Assembly (NCBI GenBank): GCA_035551355.1
Contig: DASZNF010000115.1
Coordinates: 1 to 32,086, forward strand
Length of the DNA: 32,086 nt
Direction of reading: 5' to 3'
DNA from: DATATV01 sp035551355
Lineage (GTDB): Bacteria > Actinomycetota > Actinomycetes > Mycobacteriales > Pseudonocardiaceae
The position numbers and the translations under genes are program-made. The notes under the pieces were generated by a model. It was not told the DNA's origin and made no database searches. It saw only the letters and a list, made by a program, of their open reading frames with translations. Every line of letters begins with the position of its first letter. The first letter of the stretch is position 1. This document shows positions 14,875 through 25,000 of the stretch, one piece after another.

Positions 14875-16347
14875 TCAGGCCGGTTCGCCGCGCACCGGGC
14901 GGCCTGGAAAGGCGTCGGGCACCAGCTCGCCCTCGGCGATCACCGGCTCGCCGTGCACCAGCAGGTGGCGCACGCCCATCGAGGGGCGGGTCGGATCGGC
15001 GTAGGTGGCGGAGTCGGTGACGGCGTCCGGGTCGAGCACGACCAGGTCGGCGTCGGCCCCCGCGGCCAGCCAGCCCTTGCCGCGGGCAGCCGGCGCCACC
15101 TCGTCCAGCACCCGAGCCGGCAGGTAGGCGCACCGGCGGAACGCCTCGGTCCACGACCAGGCCCCGCTCTCGCGCACCATCAGCCGCAGCGCCCGGGTGA
15201 AGGTGCCCGCGGTGCGCGGGTGGGTCGCCCCGCCGGGCGGCAGCGGCCAGTCCCGGGTGTCGCGCCGCCCGTCCGGCCACATGACCGGCATGGCGTCGCT
15301 GGCCACGATCGAGTCGGAGAAGGCCAGCGCCCGGTGCAGTAGGGCCCGGTCGCCCGGGTCGCGCTCGTCGAAGAACTCCACCACGCATTCGGCGCCCGGG
15401 TCGGTGGCGCGCAGTTCGGCCAGCCGGGTCGCCGAGCCGATCCGCTCCCCCGACGCGGTCATCACGATGCTCGACGGGCGCAGGCCCCACACGTGCAACC
15501 GGTCCGGGGCCAGGAAGAACGCGCCCACCCCGGTGCTGCCCGCGCCGTAGGGATAGGCCTCCACGGTGACCCGGGAACCGGCCGCGCGGGAACGCTCCAG
15601 CGTTCCGAGCACCCGGTCGACGTGCCGGCGCGAGGTCGAGTTGACGTGGCAGTGGTGCATCGCCGCGCCGGTTTCGGCCGCGGCCACCACCAGTTCCTCC
15701 GACCCGTCGATCGGGGTGGCCGGGTCGGCTTCCACCAGTTCCCGCACGTGCGTGTAGGTCGGTGCGCCGGCCGCCGCGGCCAGCCGGGCCACCGCACGGA
15801 ACTCGGCCGGTTCGGAGCGCGGCGCGTAGCCCATCAGTACCCCGATGCCCAGCGCGCCCTGGGCCAGTTCGGCCTCCAGCAGCGACAGCCACGCGGTCAG
15901 TTCGGCCGGCGAGGAGGAGCGCTGCCAGTCCGGGGCGGCCAGCGCGGCCATGGCGGACTCGAATTCGGCGTCCGGTTGCCGGCCCAACAGCACCTGTGCC
16001 CGGGCCTGGCCCCAGGACGCGCTGAAGCCGTAGTTCAGCGGCCGGCCCTGTTCGGCCGCCCGGGCGTAGGCCCGGGCCAGCGGCATCAGCCCGGCCTCCA
16101 GGTCCAGTGCGGTGGTCACCCCGTCCATGGCCTGCAGCCGCTGCCCGGCGATGGAGTGCACGTGGCTGTGCAGGTCGACGAACCCGGGCCCGACCAGCAG
16201 GCCGGACACGTCCACGACCCGCGCCTCGGCCGGAACGGCCAGAGCGGGCCCGACCGCGGTGACCTGCCCGCGCTCGATGAGCACGTCGGACTGAGTGTCG
16301 GTTCCCGAGCGCGGGTCGATGACCCGGCCGCCCCGCAAGCACATCAT
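14875..16347 (-). CDS. D-aminoacylase-like amidohydrolase (N-acyl-D-amino-acid deacylase family)
   Basis: A 490-residue metal-dependent hydrolase expected to remove acyl groups from N-acyl-D-amino acids. A small beta domain is split between the N- and C-termini around a TIM barrel. Metal-site residues are H60-S-H62 (DLHSHVHS), H200 (YTHVREL), the HHCH cluster at 231-234 and D351 (VASDAMP). The position where classical D-aminoacylases have the metal-bridging Cys in a GNCG block instead reads ALDLEAGL with E84, so the metal centre may differ. The start is the ATG at 16347; a second ATG follows directly. The reading frame is open far upstream, but that is antisense of the transporter gene. It is divergent from the peptide-import operon, with a strong inverted repeat in between. 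Confidence 0.88.
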   Translation of the reverse strand: MMCLRGGRVIDPRSGTDTQSDVLIERGQVTAVGPALAVPAEARVVDVSGLLVGPGFVDLHSHVHSIAGQRLQAMDGVTTALDLEAGLMPLARAYARAAEQGRPLNYGFSASWGQARAQVLLGRQPDAEFESAMAALAAPDWQRSSSPAELTAWLSLLEAELAQGALGIGVLMGYAPRSEPAEFRAVARLAAAAGAPTYTHVRELVEADPATPIDGSEELVVAAAETGAAMHHCHVNSTSRRHVDRVLGTLERSRAAGSRVTVEAYPYGAGSTGVGAFFLAPDRLHVWGLRPSSIVMTASGERIGSATRLAELRATDPGAECVVEFFDERDPGDRALLHRALAFSDSIVASDAMPVMWPDGRRDTRDWPLPPGGATHPRTAGTFTRALRLMVRESGAWSWTEAFRRCAYLPARVLDEVAPAARGKGWLAAGADADLVVLDPDAVTDSATYADPTRPSMGVRHLLVHGEPVIAEGELVPDAFPGRPVRGEPA

Positions 16348-16380
16348 CCGCTCAGTCAACCGCCCGCCCCCACCGCTTGA

Positions 16381-16432
16381 GTTCGTCGGTTCGCACAACT
16401 CGGGGCCGGTCGACTCGTGCGAATCGACGAAC
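16381..16432. promoter_or_regulatory. Near-perfect 16-bp inverted repeat in the divergent promoter region
   Basis: GTTCGTCGGTTCGCAC (16381-16396) and GTGCGAATCGACGAAC (16417-16432) are reverse complements at 15 of 16 positions, with a 20-nt spacer. The arms' symmetry continues imperfectly outward and inward. It lies between the divergent amidohydrolase (ATG 16347) and substrate-binding-protein (ATG 16504) genes, at about 34-85 nt and 72-123 nt from their starts. It is a good candidate operator for joint control, plausibly by the PucR regulator at 29982; a transcript hairpin is the alternative. Confidence 0.6.
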
Positions 16433-16503
16433 ACAGGGCGCGATCCGGGGAGCAGCCTGAGCGGACCTGATCCCACCCGTCCAGCACAGGAGCGGAGAGC
16501 GGC

Positions 16504-18117
16504 ATGGCCAGGTCGGTCACTCGCAACACGATCACCCCCAGAATGCTCGGCCTCGCCGCGGGCGTGTGCCTCACGGCCACCGCGGTGGCCGGCTGTGCCG
16601 GCGGCGACTCCGGGTCCGGCGCCGTGGTCAGCGGTGGCACGTTCACCATGGCAATGGACTCCGACCCGGGCAACCTGGATCCGCAGGCCTCCGCGGCCAG
16701 CGATCTCTACCAGCTGAGCTACCTGGCCTACGACACGCTGCTGAGCACCGACAGCTCGGGGAAGGTGCAGTCCCAGCTGGCCACCGCCTGGCAGGACAAC
16801 GGCACGACCGTGACCCTGACCCTGCACAAGGGCATCACCTGCGCCGACGGCTCGGCGTTCACCGCGCAGACCGCCGCCGACAACATCGACTACGTGGCCG
16901 ACCCGAAGAACAACAGCCCGTTCGGCGGGGTGTTCCTCCCGGCCGGCACCAAGGCCACCGCGGACGCCGCGGCCGGCGCGGTGACCCTCACCCTGCCCGC
17001 GCCCGCGCCGTTCATCCTCAACGGGCTGGCCGGGGTGCCGATGGTGTGCGCGAAGGGCATGGCCAACCGGAAGCTGCTGGCCACCGGCACCGATGGCACC
17101 GGCCCCTACCAGCTCACCCAGGCCGTGGCCAGCGATCACTACACCTACAGCCAGCACACCGGTTACGCCTGGGGCCCCAACGGCGCGACCGGCAGCGTGA
17201 AGGGCCTGCCGGCGCAGATCACCGTGAAGATCGTGCCGAACGAGACCACCGCGGCCAACCTGCTGCTGTCCGGTCAGCTCAACGCGGCGCCCATCCTCGG
17301 CCCGGACGAGCAACGACTGGCGTCGTCGAAACTGTTCTCGGCTGACGTGCCCGCGCTGTTCGGGGAGATGTGGTTCAACCAGGCCGCTAGCCGGGCCGGG
17401 GCCGACGAGCAGGTCCGGCTGGCCCTGACCGAGGCGCTGGATCTTGGCGAGATCGAGAAGGTGCTGACCTCCAACCGGGGCGAGCCGGGCACCACGCTCT
17501 CGGCCACCGCGCCGGTCGCCTGCCCGGGCAACTCGGTGACCAAGGCGCTGCCCGCGCACGATCTGACCAAGGCCAAGGCCACGCTGGACGCCGACGGCTG
17601 GACCGCGGGGACGGACGGAATCCGTAGCAAGAACGGCAGGCAACTGGCCCTGACGCTGGTCTACAACACCAAGGCCGGCTCGGCCGGTTCGGCCGCCGCG
17701 GATCTGGCCCAGCAGCAGTGGACCCAGCTCGGCGCCAAGGTCACGCTGTCCGGGCAGGACGACACCGCGGCCACCAACACGCTGTTCTCCACCGGCAACT
17801 GGGACATCGCGTGGGAACCGGTGAACGTCAGCTCCCCCGACCAGCTGGTGCCGTTCTTCTCCGGCCCGGCCCCGGCCGCGGGCGACAACTTCGCGCACAT
17901 CGACGACACCGCCTACACCGCCGCGGTGGCCGAGGCCGACAAGACGCAGGGCGCCGCGGGCTGCGGGCAGTGGCTGGCCGCCGAGGCGCACCTGATCTCG
18001 GCCGCCGACGTCATCCCGTTCGCCAACACGGTGGAGAAGGTCTTCGGCTCCGGCGCCCGGTTCACCGTGGTGGGCGAATTGCTGCCCACCAGCATCCGGA
18101 TGCTGTCCGGGAGCTGA
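16504..18117 (+). CDS. Peptide ABC transporter substrate-binding lipoprotein (SBP family 5)
   Basis: A 537-residue extracellular solute-binding protein of the DppA/OppA type. The lipobox AVAGC places the lipidated Cys at 31. The family block GGTFTMAMDSDPGNLDPQ follows at about 43-60, and typical peptide-binding-protein segments (YLAYDTLL, WQDNGTTVTLTLHKGITCADG, then GTGPYQLTQ) come in order. It should capture oligopeptides outside the membrane for the permease and ATPases downstream. AGGAG and GGAGAG lie just before the ATG at 16504. It is the first gene of a nine-gene run; the permease GTG follows after 1 nt. Confidence 0.94.
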   Translation: MARSVTRNTITPRMLGLAAGVCLTATAVAGCAGGDSGSGAVVSGGTFTMAMDSDPGNLDPQASAASDLYQLSYLAYDTLLSTDSSGKVQSQLATAWQDNGTTVTLTLHKGITCADGSAFTAQTAADNIDYVADPKNNSPFGGVFLPAGTKATADAAAGAVTLTLPAPAPFILNGLAGVPMVCAKGMANRKLLATGTDGTGPYQLTQAVASDHYTYSQHTGYAWGPNGATGSVKGLPAQITVKIVPNETTAANLLLSGQLNAAPILGPDEQRLASSKLFSADVPALFGEMWFNQAASRAGADEQVRLALTEALDLGEIEKVLTSNRGEPGTTLSATAPVACPGNSVTKALPAHDLTKAKATLDADGWTAGTDGIRSKNGRQLALTLVYNTKAGSAGSAAADLAQQQWTQLGAKVTLSGQDDTAATNTLFSTGNWDIAWEPVNVSSPDQLVPFFSGPAPAAGDNFAHIDDTAYTAAVAEADKTQGAAGCGQWLAAEAHLISAADVIPFANTVEKVFGSGARFTVVGELLPTSIRMLSGS

Positions 18118-18118
18118 G

Positions 18119-19111
18119 GTGGCCAGCCTGACCGTTCCCGCCTCGGCGGCCCGCGGCCTGGCCGACAGCGTCGCGCTGCGGTTCGTGGTGCGCCGTCTGG
18201 CCCGGTTCGCGGTGTCGCTGTGGGTGCTGCTGACCGCCGCGTTCGGCATGATCCACCTGATCCCCGGCGACCCGGTGCGGGCGGCGCTCGGCATCAGCGC
18301 CCCGCCGTCCCTGGTGGCCGCCCGCCGCCAGGCGCTGGGCCTGGATCTGCCGCTGTACGAGCAGTACTGGCACTACCTGCGGGGCGTGTTCACCGGCGAT
18401 CTCGGCTCGTCGATGACCTCGCAGCTGCCGGTGTCGCAGACCATCGCCAATCGGCTGCCCGCCACGCTGCAACTGGCGCTGGCCGCGTTCGTGCTGGCCA
18501 TCGTGCTGGCGATTCCGCTGGGCACGCTGATGGGCGTGCTCACCCGGGGTGGCCGGGCCCGGCGCACCGAGCTGGCCTTCACCACCACCAGCGTGCTGCT
18601 GGGCGCCATCCCGGACTTCCTGGTCGGGGTGGTGCTGGTGTGGCTGGTCGGGGTGCAGCTGCACTGGCTGCCGGTGGCCGGCAAGGCCGGGTTCGCCTCG
18701 TTCGTGCTGCCGGTGATCTCGCTGGCCATCGGCCCGGCCGCGATCCTGGCCCGGATCCTGCGAGTGGAGATGATCGCGGTCCTGCAGGCCGACTACGTGC
18801 GCACCGCCCGCGCCAAACGTTTGCCGGCCCTGGCGATCTACCTCCGCCACGCCCTGCCCAACGCGCTGACCTCGACCATCACCCTGGGCGGGCTGTTGCT
18901 GTCCACCATGGTCGCGGGCACCGTGCTGGTGGAGAACGTGTTCGCCTGGCCCGGCCTTGGCGCCACCATCGCGTCCTCGATCCTGAGCAAGGACTACCCG
19001 GTGGTGCAGGGCGTGGTGCTGGTCTACGGCATCGGGGTGCTGGCGGTGAACCTCCTGGTCGACGTGGCGCTGGCGCTGCTCGACCCGCGTTCGACGATCC
19101 GGGAGAGCTGA
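18119..19111 (+). CDS. Peptide ABC transporter permease, DppB type
   Basis: A 330-residue inner-membrane permease with about six transmembrane helices: one at about 28-50 and the rest between about 115 and 320. Family signatures are IPGDPVRAALG near the first helix, and the cytoplasmic EAA-type loop (ADYVRTARAKRLPALAIYLRHALPNA) that contacts the ATPase. The GTG start lies 1 nt after the SBP stop. The next gene begins 3 nt after its stop. Together with the downstream permease domain it forms the membrane channel of a di/oligopeptide importer. Confidence 0.94.
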   Translation: MASLTVPASAARGLADSVALRFVVRRLARFAVSLWVLLTAAFGMIHLIPGDPVRAALGISAPPSLVAARRQALGLDLPLYEQYWHYLRGVFTGDLGSSMTSQLPVSQTIANRLPATLQLALAAFVLAIVLAIPLGTLMGVLTRGGRARRTELAFTTTSVLLGAIPDFLVGVVLVWLVGVQLHWLPVAGKAGFASFVLPVISLAIGPAAILARILRVEMIAVLQADYVRTARAKRLPALAIYLRHALPNALTSTITLGGLLLSTMVAGTVLVENVFAWPGLGATIASSILSKDYPVVQGVVLVYGIGVLAVNLLVDVALALLDPRSTIRES

Positions 19112-19114
19112 GCC

Positions 19115-21058
19115 GTGAGCTTCCTGCCCCGTCCCGCTCAGCGGCCCCGCGCCAGTGCGCGCTGGCTGGCCGTGCTGCGCACCCCGGTCGGCTTCTGCGC
19201 CAGTCTCGGTCTGCTGGTGGTGCTGGCGTTCGCGGTGATCGCGCCGATCCTGTGGACCGGCAAGGCCAGCGCCACCGACGTGCCCGACCTGTTGCAAGGG
19301 CCGTCCGCCCAGCACTGGGCCGGCACCGACAACCTGGGCCGGGACATCGTGTTCCGGGTGCTGGTGGCGACTGGGCTGTCGGTCGAGCTGGCCCTGCTGG
19401 CCACCGCGATCACCGTGGTGGCCGGGCTGATCCTGGGCACGGCCGGGGTGTTGTTCGGCCGCCGGGTGGCCCGGCTGATGGCCGCGGCGGTCAACATCGC
19501 GGTGGCCTTCCCCGGCATCCTGCTGGCGTTGTTCTTCGCGGTGATCTTCGGCATCGGCGCCAAGGGAGCGTTGCTGGCCATCGGTTTCGCCGGTGCGCCC
19601 GCGTTCGCCCGGCTCGCGCAGACCCTGGTGGCCGGCATCGAATCCCGGGATTTCGTTGCCGCGGCGCGGATCGCCGGGGTCGGTCGGCTGCGGTTACTGG
19701 TCCGGCACATCCTGCCCAACGTCGCCGAGCCGTTGATCGTCAACGCCGCCATCGGCGCGGGCGGGGCGCTGCTGGCCTTCGCCAGCCTGTCCTTTCTCGG
19801 CATCGGCGTGCAGGCGCCGAGTTACGACTGGGGTCAGCTGCTGGGCGCCGGGCTGGCCGGCATCTACGAGCAGCCGGTCGCCGCGCTGGCCCCGGGTATC
19901 GCGGTGATCGTGGCCGGGCTGGCGTTCAACCTGTTCGGCGAGGCGCTGGCCAAGGGCATCGGGCTGACCACCACGCTGGGCCGGATTCCGTTGGGGCGTA
20001 TGAGACGACAACCGGCCGAACCAGCGTCCGAAAAGGACGGTGACGTACCGGTGCTGGACGCCGCCGACGTGGTGGTGACCCTGCCCGGGCCCGGCCGGCC
20101 GATCCGGCCGGTGCGCGGGGTGTCGCTGCGCATCGAGCGGGGCGAGGCGGTCGGCGTGGTCGGCGAGTCCGGATCGGGCAAGTCGCTGACCGCGCTGGCG
20201 GTGACCCGGCTGATCGAGGAGCCCGGTCAGGTCACCGCGTCCCGGCTTCGGTTCCTGGGCAACGACTTGCTGGCCGGTCCGGCCCGGCTGCACCGGCGGC
20301 TGCTGGGCACCAAGCTGGCCATGGTGTTCCAGGACCCGATGACCTCGCTGAACCCGACCCGGCGGATCGGGCGCCAGCTGGCCGAGGTCGCTCGGCGGCA
20401 CGAGGGGCTGTCCCGGGCCGACGCGCTGGCCAAGGCGGTCGACCGGCTGCGCGCGGTGCGCGTGCCCGCGGCGGCCCGGCGCGCCCGGCAGTATCCGCAC
20501 GAGTTCTCCGGCGGGATGCGGCAGCGGGCCATGATCGGCATGGGCCTGATGAGCACGCCCGCGTTGATCGTGGCCGACGAGCCGACCACCGCGCTGGACG
20601 TGACCGTGCAGCGCCAGGTGCTGGACCTGCTGGAGACCATCCGCCGCGCCGATTCGGTGGCATTGCTGCTGATCAGCCACGATGTGGCGGTGGTCGGGCA
20701 GGTGTGCGACCGGGTGCTGGTGATGTACGCCGGCCGGATCGTGGAGGACCTGCCCGCCGCCGAGCTGGCCACCGCGGCCCGTCACCCCTACACCCGGGCC
20801 CTGGCCGCCGCCGTGCCCGATATGCGCACCGACCTGGACGCACCGCTGGCCGTGATCCCCGGCCGGGCGCCCGATCCGGCCGCGTTCCCGCCCGGCTGCG
20901 CGTTCGCCCCGCGCTGCCCGCTGGCCACCGAACAGTGCCGGATCGACGAACCACCGCTGGAAACCGACGCGCGGGGCCGCCGGGTGGCCTGCTGGCACGC
21001 GGATTCGCCCACCGATGGGAGCACCGAGATGACCACCGCGGGACGCGGCCATGAGTGA
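19115..21058 (+). CDS. Fused DppC-type permease and DppD-type ATPase
   Basis: A 647-residue protein that joins the second permease and the first ATPase of the peptide importer. Residues about 20-285 are the membrane domain, with TDNLGRDIVFRV and the EAA loop near 184-205. After a short linker the ATPase has Walker A GESGSGKS (350-357), a Q-loop in FQDPMTSLNP, signature SGGMRQ (465-470) and Walker B LIVADEPT (484-491), then the oligopeptide-importer C-terminal extension with cysteines (GCAFAPRCPL). Such fusions are known in actinobacteria. The start is GTG at 19115. Its stop overlaps the next ATPase gene by 8 nt. A frameshift is unlikely, because one frame runs through the junction with even codon use. 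Confidence 0.94.
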   Translation: MSFLPRPAQRPRASARWLAVLRTPVGFCASLGLLVVLAFAVIAPILWTGKASATDVPDLLQGPSAQHWAGTDNLGRDIVFRVLVATGLSVELALLATAITVVAGLILGTAGVLFGRRVARLMAAAVNIAVAFPGILLALFFAVIFGIGAKGALLAIGFAGAPAFARLAQTLVAGIESRDFVAAARIAGVGRLRLLVRHILPNVAEPLIVNAAIGAGGALLAFASLSFLGIGVQAPSYDWGQLLGAGLAGIYEQPVAALAPGIAVIVAGLAFNLFGEALAKGIGLTTTLGRIPLGRMRRQPAEPASEKDGDVPVLDAADVVVTLPGPGRPIRPVRGVSLRIERGEAVGVVGESGSGKSLTALAVTRLIEEPGQVTASRLRFLGNDLLAGPARLHRRLLGTKLAMVFQDPMTSLNPTRRIGRQLAEVARRHEGLSRADALAKAVDRLRAVRVPAAARRARQYPHEFSGGMRQRAMIGMGLMSTPALIVADEPTTALDVTVQRQVLDLLETIRRADSVALLLISHDVAVVGQVCDRVLVMYAGRIVEDLPAAELATAARHPYTRALAAAVPDMRTDLDAPLAVIPGRAPDPAAFPPGCAFAPRCPLATEQCRIDEPPLETDARGRRVACWHADSPTDGSTEMTTAGRGHE

Positions 21059-22040
21059 ACTTCGCTTCGAGGACGTGTCGGTCCGCTACGGCACCCGCCG
21101 CCACGGGCTGACCGCGGTCGAGGACGTCAGCCTGTCCGTGGGCGACGGGGAGATCGTGGGGCTGGTCGGCGAATCCGGGTCGGGCAAGTCAACGCTGGCC
21201 CGCGCCGCCGTCGGCCTGGCCCCGGTGACCGCCGGGCGCATCCTGCTGGACGGCCGTCCGGTGCCGGTGCGCGGCCGGCGGCGGCCGGTGCAACTGGTGT
21301 TCCAGGACCCGTACTCCTCGCTGGACCCGAGAATGACGATCAGTACCAGCGTCGGCGAGACCATCCCGCGCCGCGATCCCGTCACCGGCGCGGTTCTGGA
21401 CCGGCGGACCGAGGTGGCCCGGCTGCTGGAACTGGTCGAACTGGACCCCGATCTGGCCCGCGCGTTCCCCGGGCAACTGTCCGGCGGGCAGCGGCAGCGG
21501 GTGGCGCTGGCCCGCGCGCTGGCCGCCCGGCCGGAGGTGGTGATCGCCGACGAGATCACCTCGGCGCTGGACGTGTCCATCCAGGGCACCGTGCTCAACC
21601 TGCTCCGCACTCTGCTGCGCGAACTGGGCACCTCGATGCTGTTCATCTCGCACAACCTGGCCGTGGTCCGCTACGTGGCCAGCAGCATCGCGGTGATGTA
21701 CCTGGGCCGGATCGTGGAACACGGCCCGGCGGCCGAGGTGCTGGCCCATCCGCAACACCCCTACGCCCGCGACCTGCTGGCCGCCGTGCCCGAGGCCGGG
21801 CGCACCCCGGAGCGGCCCGGGGATCCCGCGCTGCGGGCGGTGGCCGACGCCGAACCGGCCGACCCGCACCACCCGCCGGCCGGCTGCCGCTATCACCCGC
21901 GCTGCCCGATCGGCCCGCTGGTGCGCGCCGACACCGACATCTGCCGCACCCGCACCCCGGACACCGATCACCGCCACCACGCCGCCTGCCATTTCGCCGA
22001 GCCGCTCGGCGGCACGACCGAACGAAGGAGCTCGCTGTGA
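21051..22040 (+). CDS. Peptide ABC transporter ATP-binding protein, DppF type
   Basis: A 329-residue ATPase, the partner of the ATPase domain encoded just upstream. Walker A is GESGSGKST (40-48), the Q-loop lies in FQDPYSSLDP, the signature is LSGGQRQ (143-149), Walker B is VVIADE (163-168), and the C-terminal oligopeptide-importer extension contains CRYHPRCPIG. The residue after the catalytic Glu is Ile rather than the usual Pro (DEITSALD instead of DEPTSALD); this is conservative for function. The ATG overlaps the preceding gene by 8 nt and the stop overlaps the next GTG in a GTGA, so synthesis of the whole importer and the following peptidase is coupled. Confidence 0.94.
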   Translation: MSELRFEDVSVRYGTRRHGLTAVEDVSLSVGDGEIVGLVGESGSGKSTLARAAVGLAPVTAGRILLDGRPVPVRGRRRPVQLVFQDPYSSLDPRMTISTSVGETIPRRDPVTGAVLDRRTEVARLLELVELDPDLARAFPGQLSGGQRQRVALARALAARPEVVIADEITSALDVSIQGTVLNLLRTLLRELGTSMLFISHNLAVVRYVASSIAVMYLGRIVEHGPAAEVLAHPQHPYARDLLAAVPEAGRTPERPGDPALRAVADAEPADPHHPPAGCRYHPRCPIGPLVRADTDICRTRTPDTDHRHHAACHFAEPLGGTTERRSSL

Positions 22041-25000
22041 CCCGACGCCTGCGCATCCGCGATCTGGCCGACCTCGCCGTGCCCGAGCAGCCGGCGATCT
22101 CCCCGGACGGCCGCCGGATCGTCTACGTGCTGCGCACCCAGGACACCGAGGCCGACCGGGCGGTGCACAGCCTGTGGCGGGTCGGCGCCGACGGCGGCGA
22201 GGCGGCGCAACTGACCCGGGGCACCGGCGACGGCGCACCGGCCTGGTCGCCGGATGGCCGCACGCTGGCCTTCCTGCGCGGCGGCGGCCCGGCCCAGGTG
22301 TGGACGCTGCCCGCCGACGGCGGCGAACCCGCGGCCCGCACCACCCTGCCGCTGGGCGCCGGCCGTCCACTGTGGAGCCCGGACGGCAGCCGGATCGCCT
22401 TCACCGCACCGGTGGACACCGCGGCCGCCGACGGCGAGGACGACGCGGCCCGCGCTCGCCGGGCCACCGCGCCGATCGTGGCCGACCGGCTGGACTACCA
22501 GGCCGACGGGGCCGGTTTCCTGCGCACCATCCGCACCCACCTGCACGTGCTGGACCTGGCCTCCGGCGAGTGCGCGCAGGTCACCGAGGGCGACTGGCAC
22601 GCCGGCGAACCGGCCTGGTCGCCGGATGGCACCCGGCTGGCGTTCGCGGCGGCCATGGCCGCCGACGCCGACCTGGACCTGCGCTCGGCCGCCTACACCG
22701 TGGCCGCCGGTGGCGGCCGGCCCGAGCTGGCCGGTTTCGCCGACGGGGTGGCCGCCGCGGTGTCCTGGACCGCGGACGGACAGACGCTGCTGGTGGTCGG
22801 CGGGGTGCACGGCCCAGCCGGGCCGATGGGCCTGTACCGGCTGCCCGCCTCCGGCGCGGCCGACATCCCGGCAGCGGAGTTGATCAACCTGGCCGGGCCG
22901 CTGGACCGCAACGTCATGCCCGGCTCCCCCGCCTACCCGGGTGCGCTGCCCACCCTTGTGGGTGAGGACGTGCTGTTCTGCGTGCGCGACCGGGGTTGCA
23001 GCCACCTCTACCGGGCCGGGGTCGACGGCGGAGCGCCACGGCTGGTGCTGGGCGGGGCCGACCGGGTGGTGTCCGGGCTGTCCGTGGCCGGGTCGAGGGC
23101 CGCCGTGGTGCTGACCACCGCGACCTCGTTCGGCGAGGTGGTCACCGTGGATCTGGCTTCGGACAAGGAAACCACGCACACCGAGCACGGCGCGAACCTG
23201 GCCGATGTCGAGTGGTTCGCCCGGGAATCCCGCCAGTTCACCATTTCCGACGGCACGAAGGTGGAAGGCTGGCTGATCCGCGACCCGGACCGCGCCGGCC
23301 CATTGCCGCTGCTGCTGGACATTCACGGCGGCCCGCACAACGCCTGGCACGGCGCGGCCGACGAAGTGCACCTCTACCACCAGGAACTGGCCGCACAGGG
23401 CTTCGCCGTGCTGCTGGTCAACCCGAGAGCCAGCGACGGCTACGGCCTCGACTTCTTCACCGCGGCCACCGGCGCGTGGGGCGAGGCCGACGCCAAGGAC
23501 TTCCTGGAACCACTGGACATCCTGGTCGCCGAGGGCATCGCCGACCCGGACCGGCTGGCCGTGGCCGGATACAGCTACGGCGGCTACATGACCTGCTACC
23601 TGACCGGCCACGACACCCGGTTCGCCGCCGCGGTGGCCGGTGGCGTGTGCGCCGATCTGACCAGCCTGGCCGGCACCTCGGACGCCGGTCACTTCCTGGC
23701 CGCCGCCGAACTCGGCGCGATCCCCTGGCGCGATCCGGCCCGCACGGCCGAACTCTCGCCGTTCAGCCAGGTGGGGGAGGTGCGCACGCCGACCCTGATC
23801 ATCCAGGGCGACTCGGATCTGCGCTGCCCGGTCGGCCAGGCCCAGCAGTGGCACACCGCGCTGCGCGAGCAGGGCGTGCCGACCCGCCTGGTGCTCTATC
23901 CCGGCGGCTCGCACCTGATGATCATCAGCGGCCCGCCCTCGCACCGGATCGACTTCAACCAGCGGATCGTGGACTGGGTGCGTCGCTACGCCGGTGACGC
24001 CGAGGGCCCGCGCCGGCCGCGCCTGGACGCCGGGCACTGGCAGCGCCGGCTGACCGCGCTGGCCAAGCGGTATCACGTGCCCGGCGCGCAACTGGGCATC
24101 CTGCGCCTGGACGAGCCCGCCGACGACGTGGTGGAAGCCGCCTTCGGGGTGCTCAACCTGGACACCGGGGTGGCCGCCACCACCGACTCGGTCTTCCAGA
24201 TCGGCTCCATCACCAAGGTGTGGACCGCGACGGTGGCCATGCAGCTGGTCGACGAGGGCAAGCTCGACCTGGACGCCCCGGTGACCGACGTGCTGCCCGA
24301 GCTGAAGCTGGCCGACCCGGAGGTGACCAAACGGGTCACCCTGCGCCATCTGCTCACCCACACCAGTGGCATCGACGGCGACATCTTCACCGACACCGGC
24401 CGCGGCGACGACGCCCTGGAACGCTACGTCGCGCTGCTGGCCGAGGCCGCGCAGAACCACCCGCTGGGCGCCACCTGGTCCTACTGCAACTCGGGTTTCT
24501 CGCTGGTCGGCCGGATGATCGAGAAGGTCACCGGGCAGACCTGGGACGCGGCCATCGCCGACCGGCTGATCGGCCCGCTCGGCCTCACCCACACGGTCAC
24601 GCTTCCCGAGGAGGCGCTGCTGCACCGGGCCGCCGTCGGCCATGTCACCGAGGGCGACGCCGAACCGGCCCGGGCCCCGGTCTGGGGACTGCCCCGCGCG
24701 GTCGGCCCGGCCGGACTGGTCACCTCCACGGTCCGGGACGTGCTGGCCTTCGCCCGGCTGCACCTGACCGGCGGGTTGGCCGCCGACGGCACCCGGCTGC
24801 TGCGCGCAGGCACCGCCGCGGACATGGCCGCCCAGCACGCCGAGGTGCCGGACAAGCACATCCTGGGCGACTCCTGGGGCCTGGGCTGGATCCGGTACGG
24901 CTGGTCGGGCCACCGGCTGCTGGGCCACGACGGCAACACCATCGGCCAGTCGGCGTTCCTGCGGGTGCTGCCCGAGCAGGGCCTTGCGGTGGCGCTACTC

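Noticed and set aside
19115..21058. Frameshift or misassembly joining a permease and an ATPase
   Set aside because: Permease-ATPase fusions of peptide importers are known in actinobacteria, and the linker at about residues 285-315 has normal codon use.
21968..24928. A 986-codon minus-strand open frame
   Set aside because: It is antisense to the S9/serine-hydrolase fusion, whose motifs are unambiguous. The shadow translation is Gly/His/Gln-rich with no recognisable fold.
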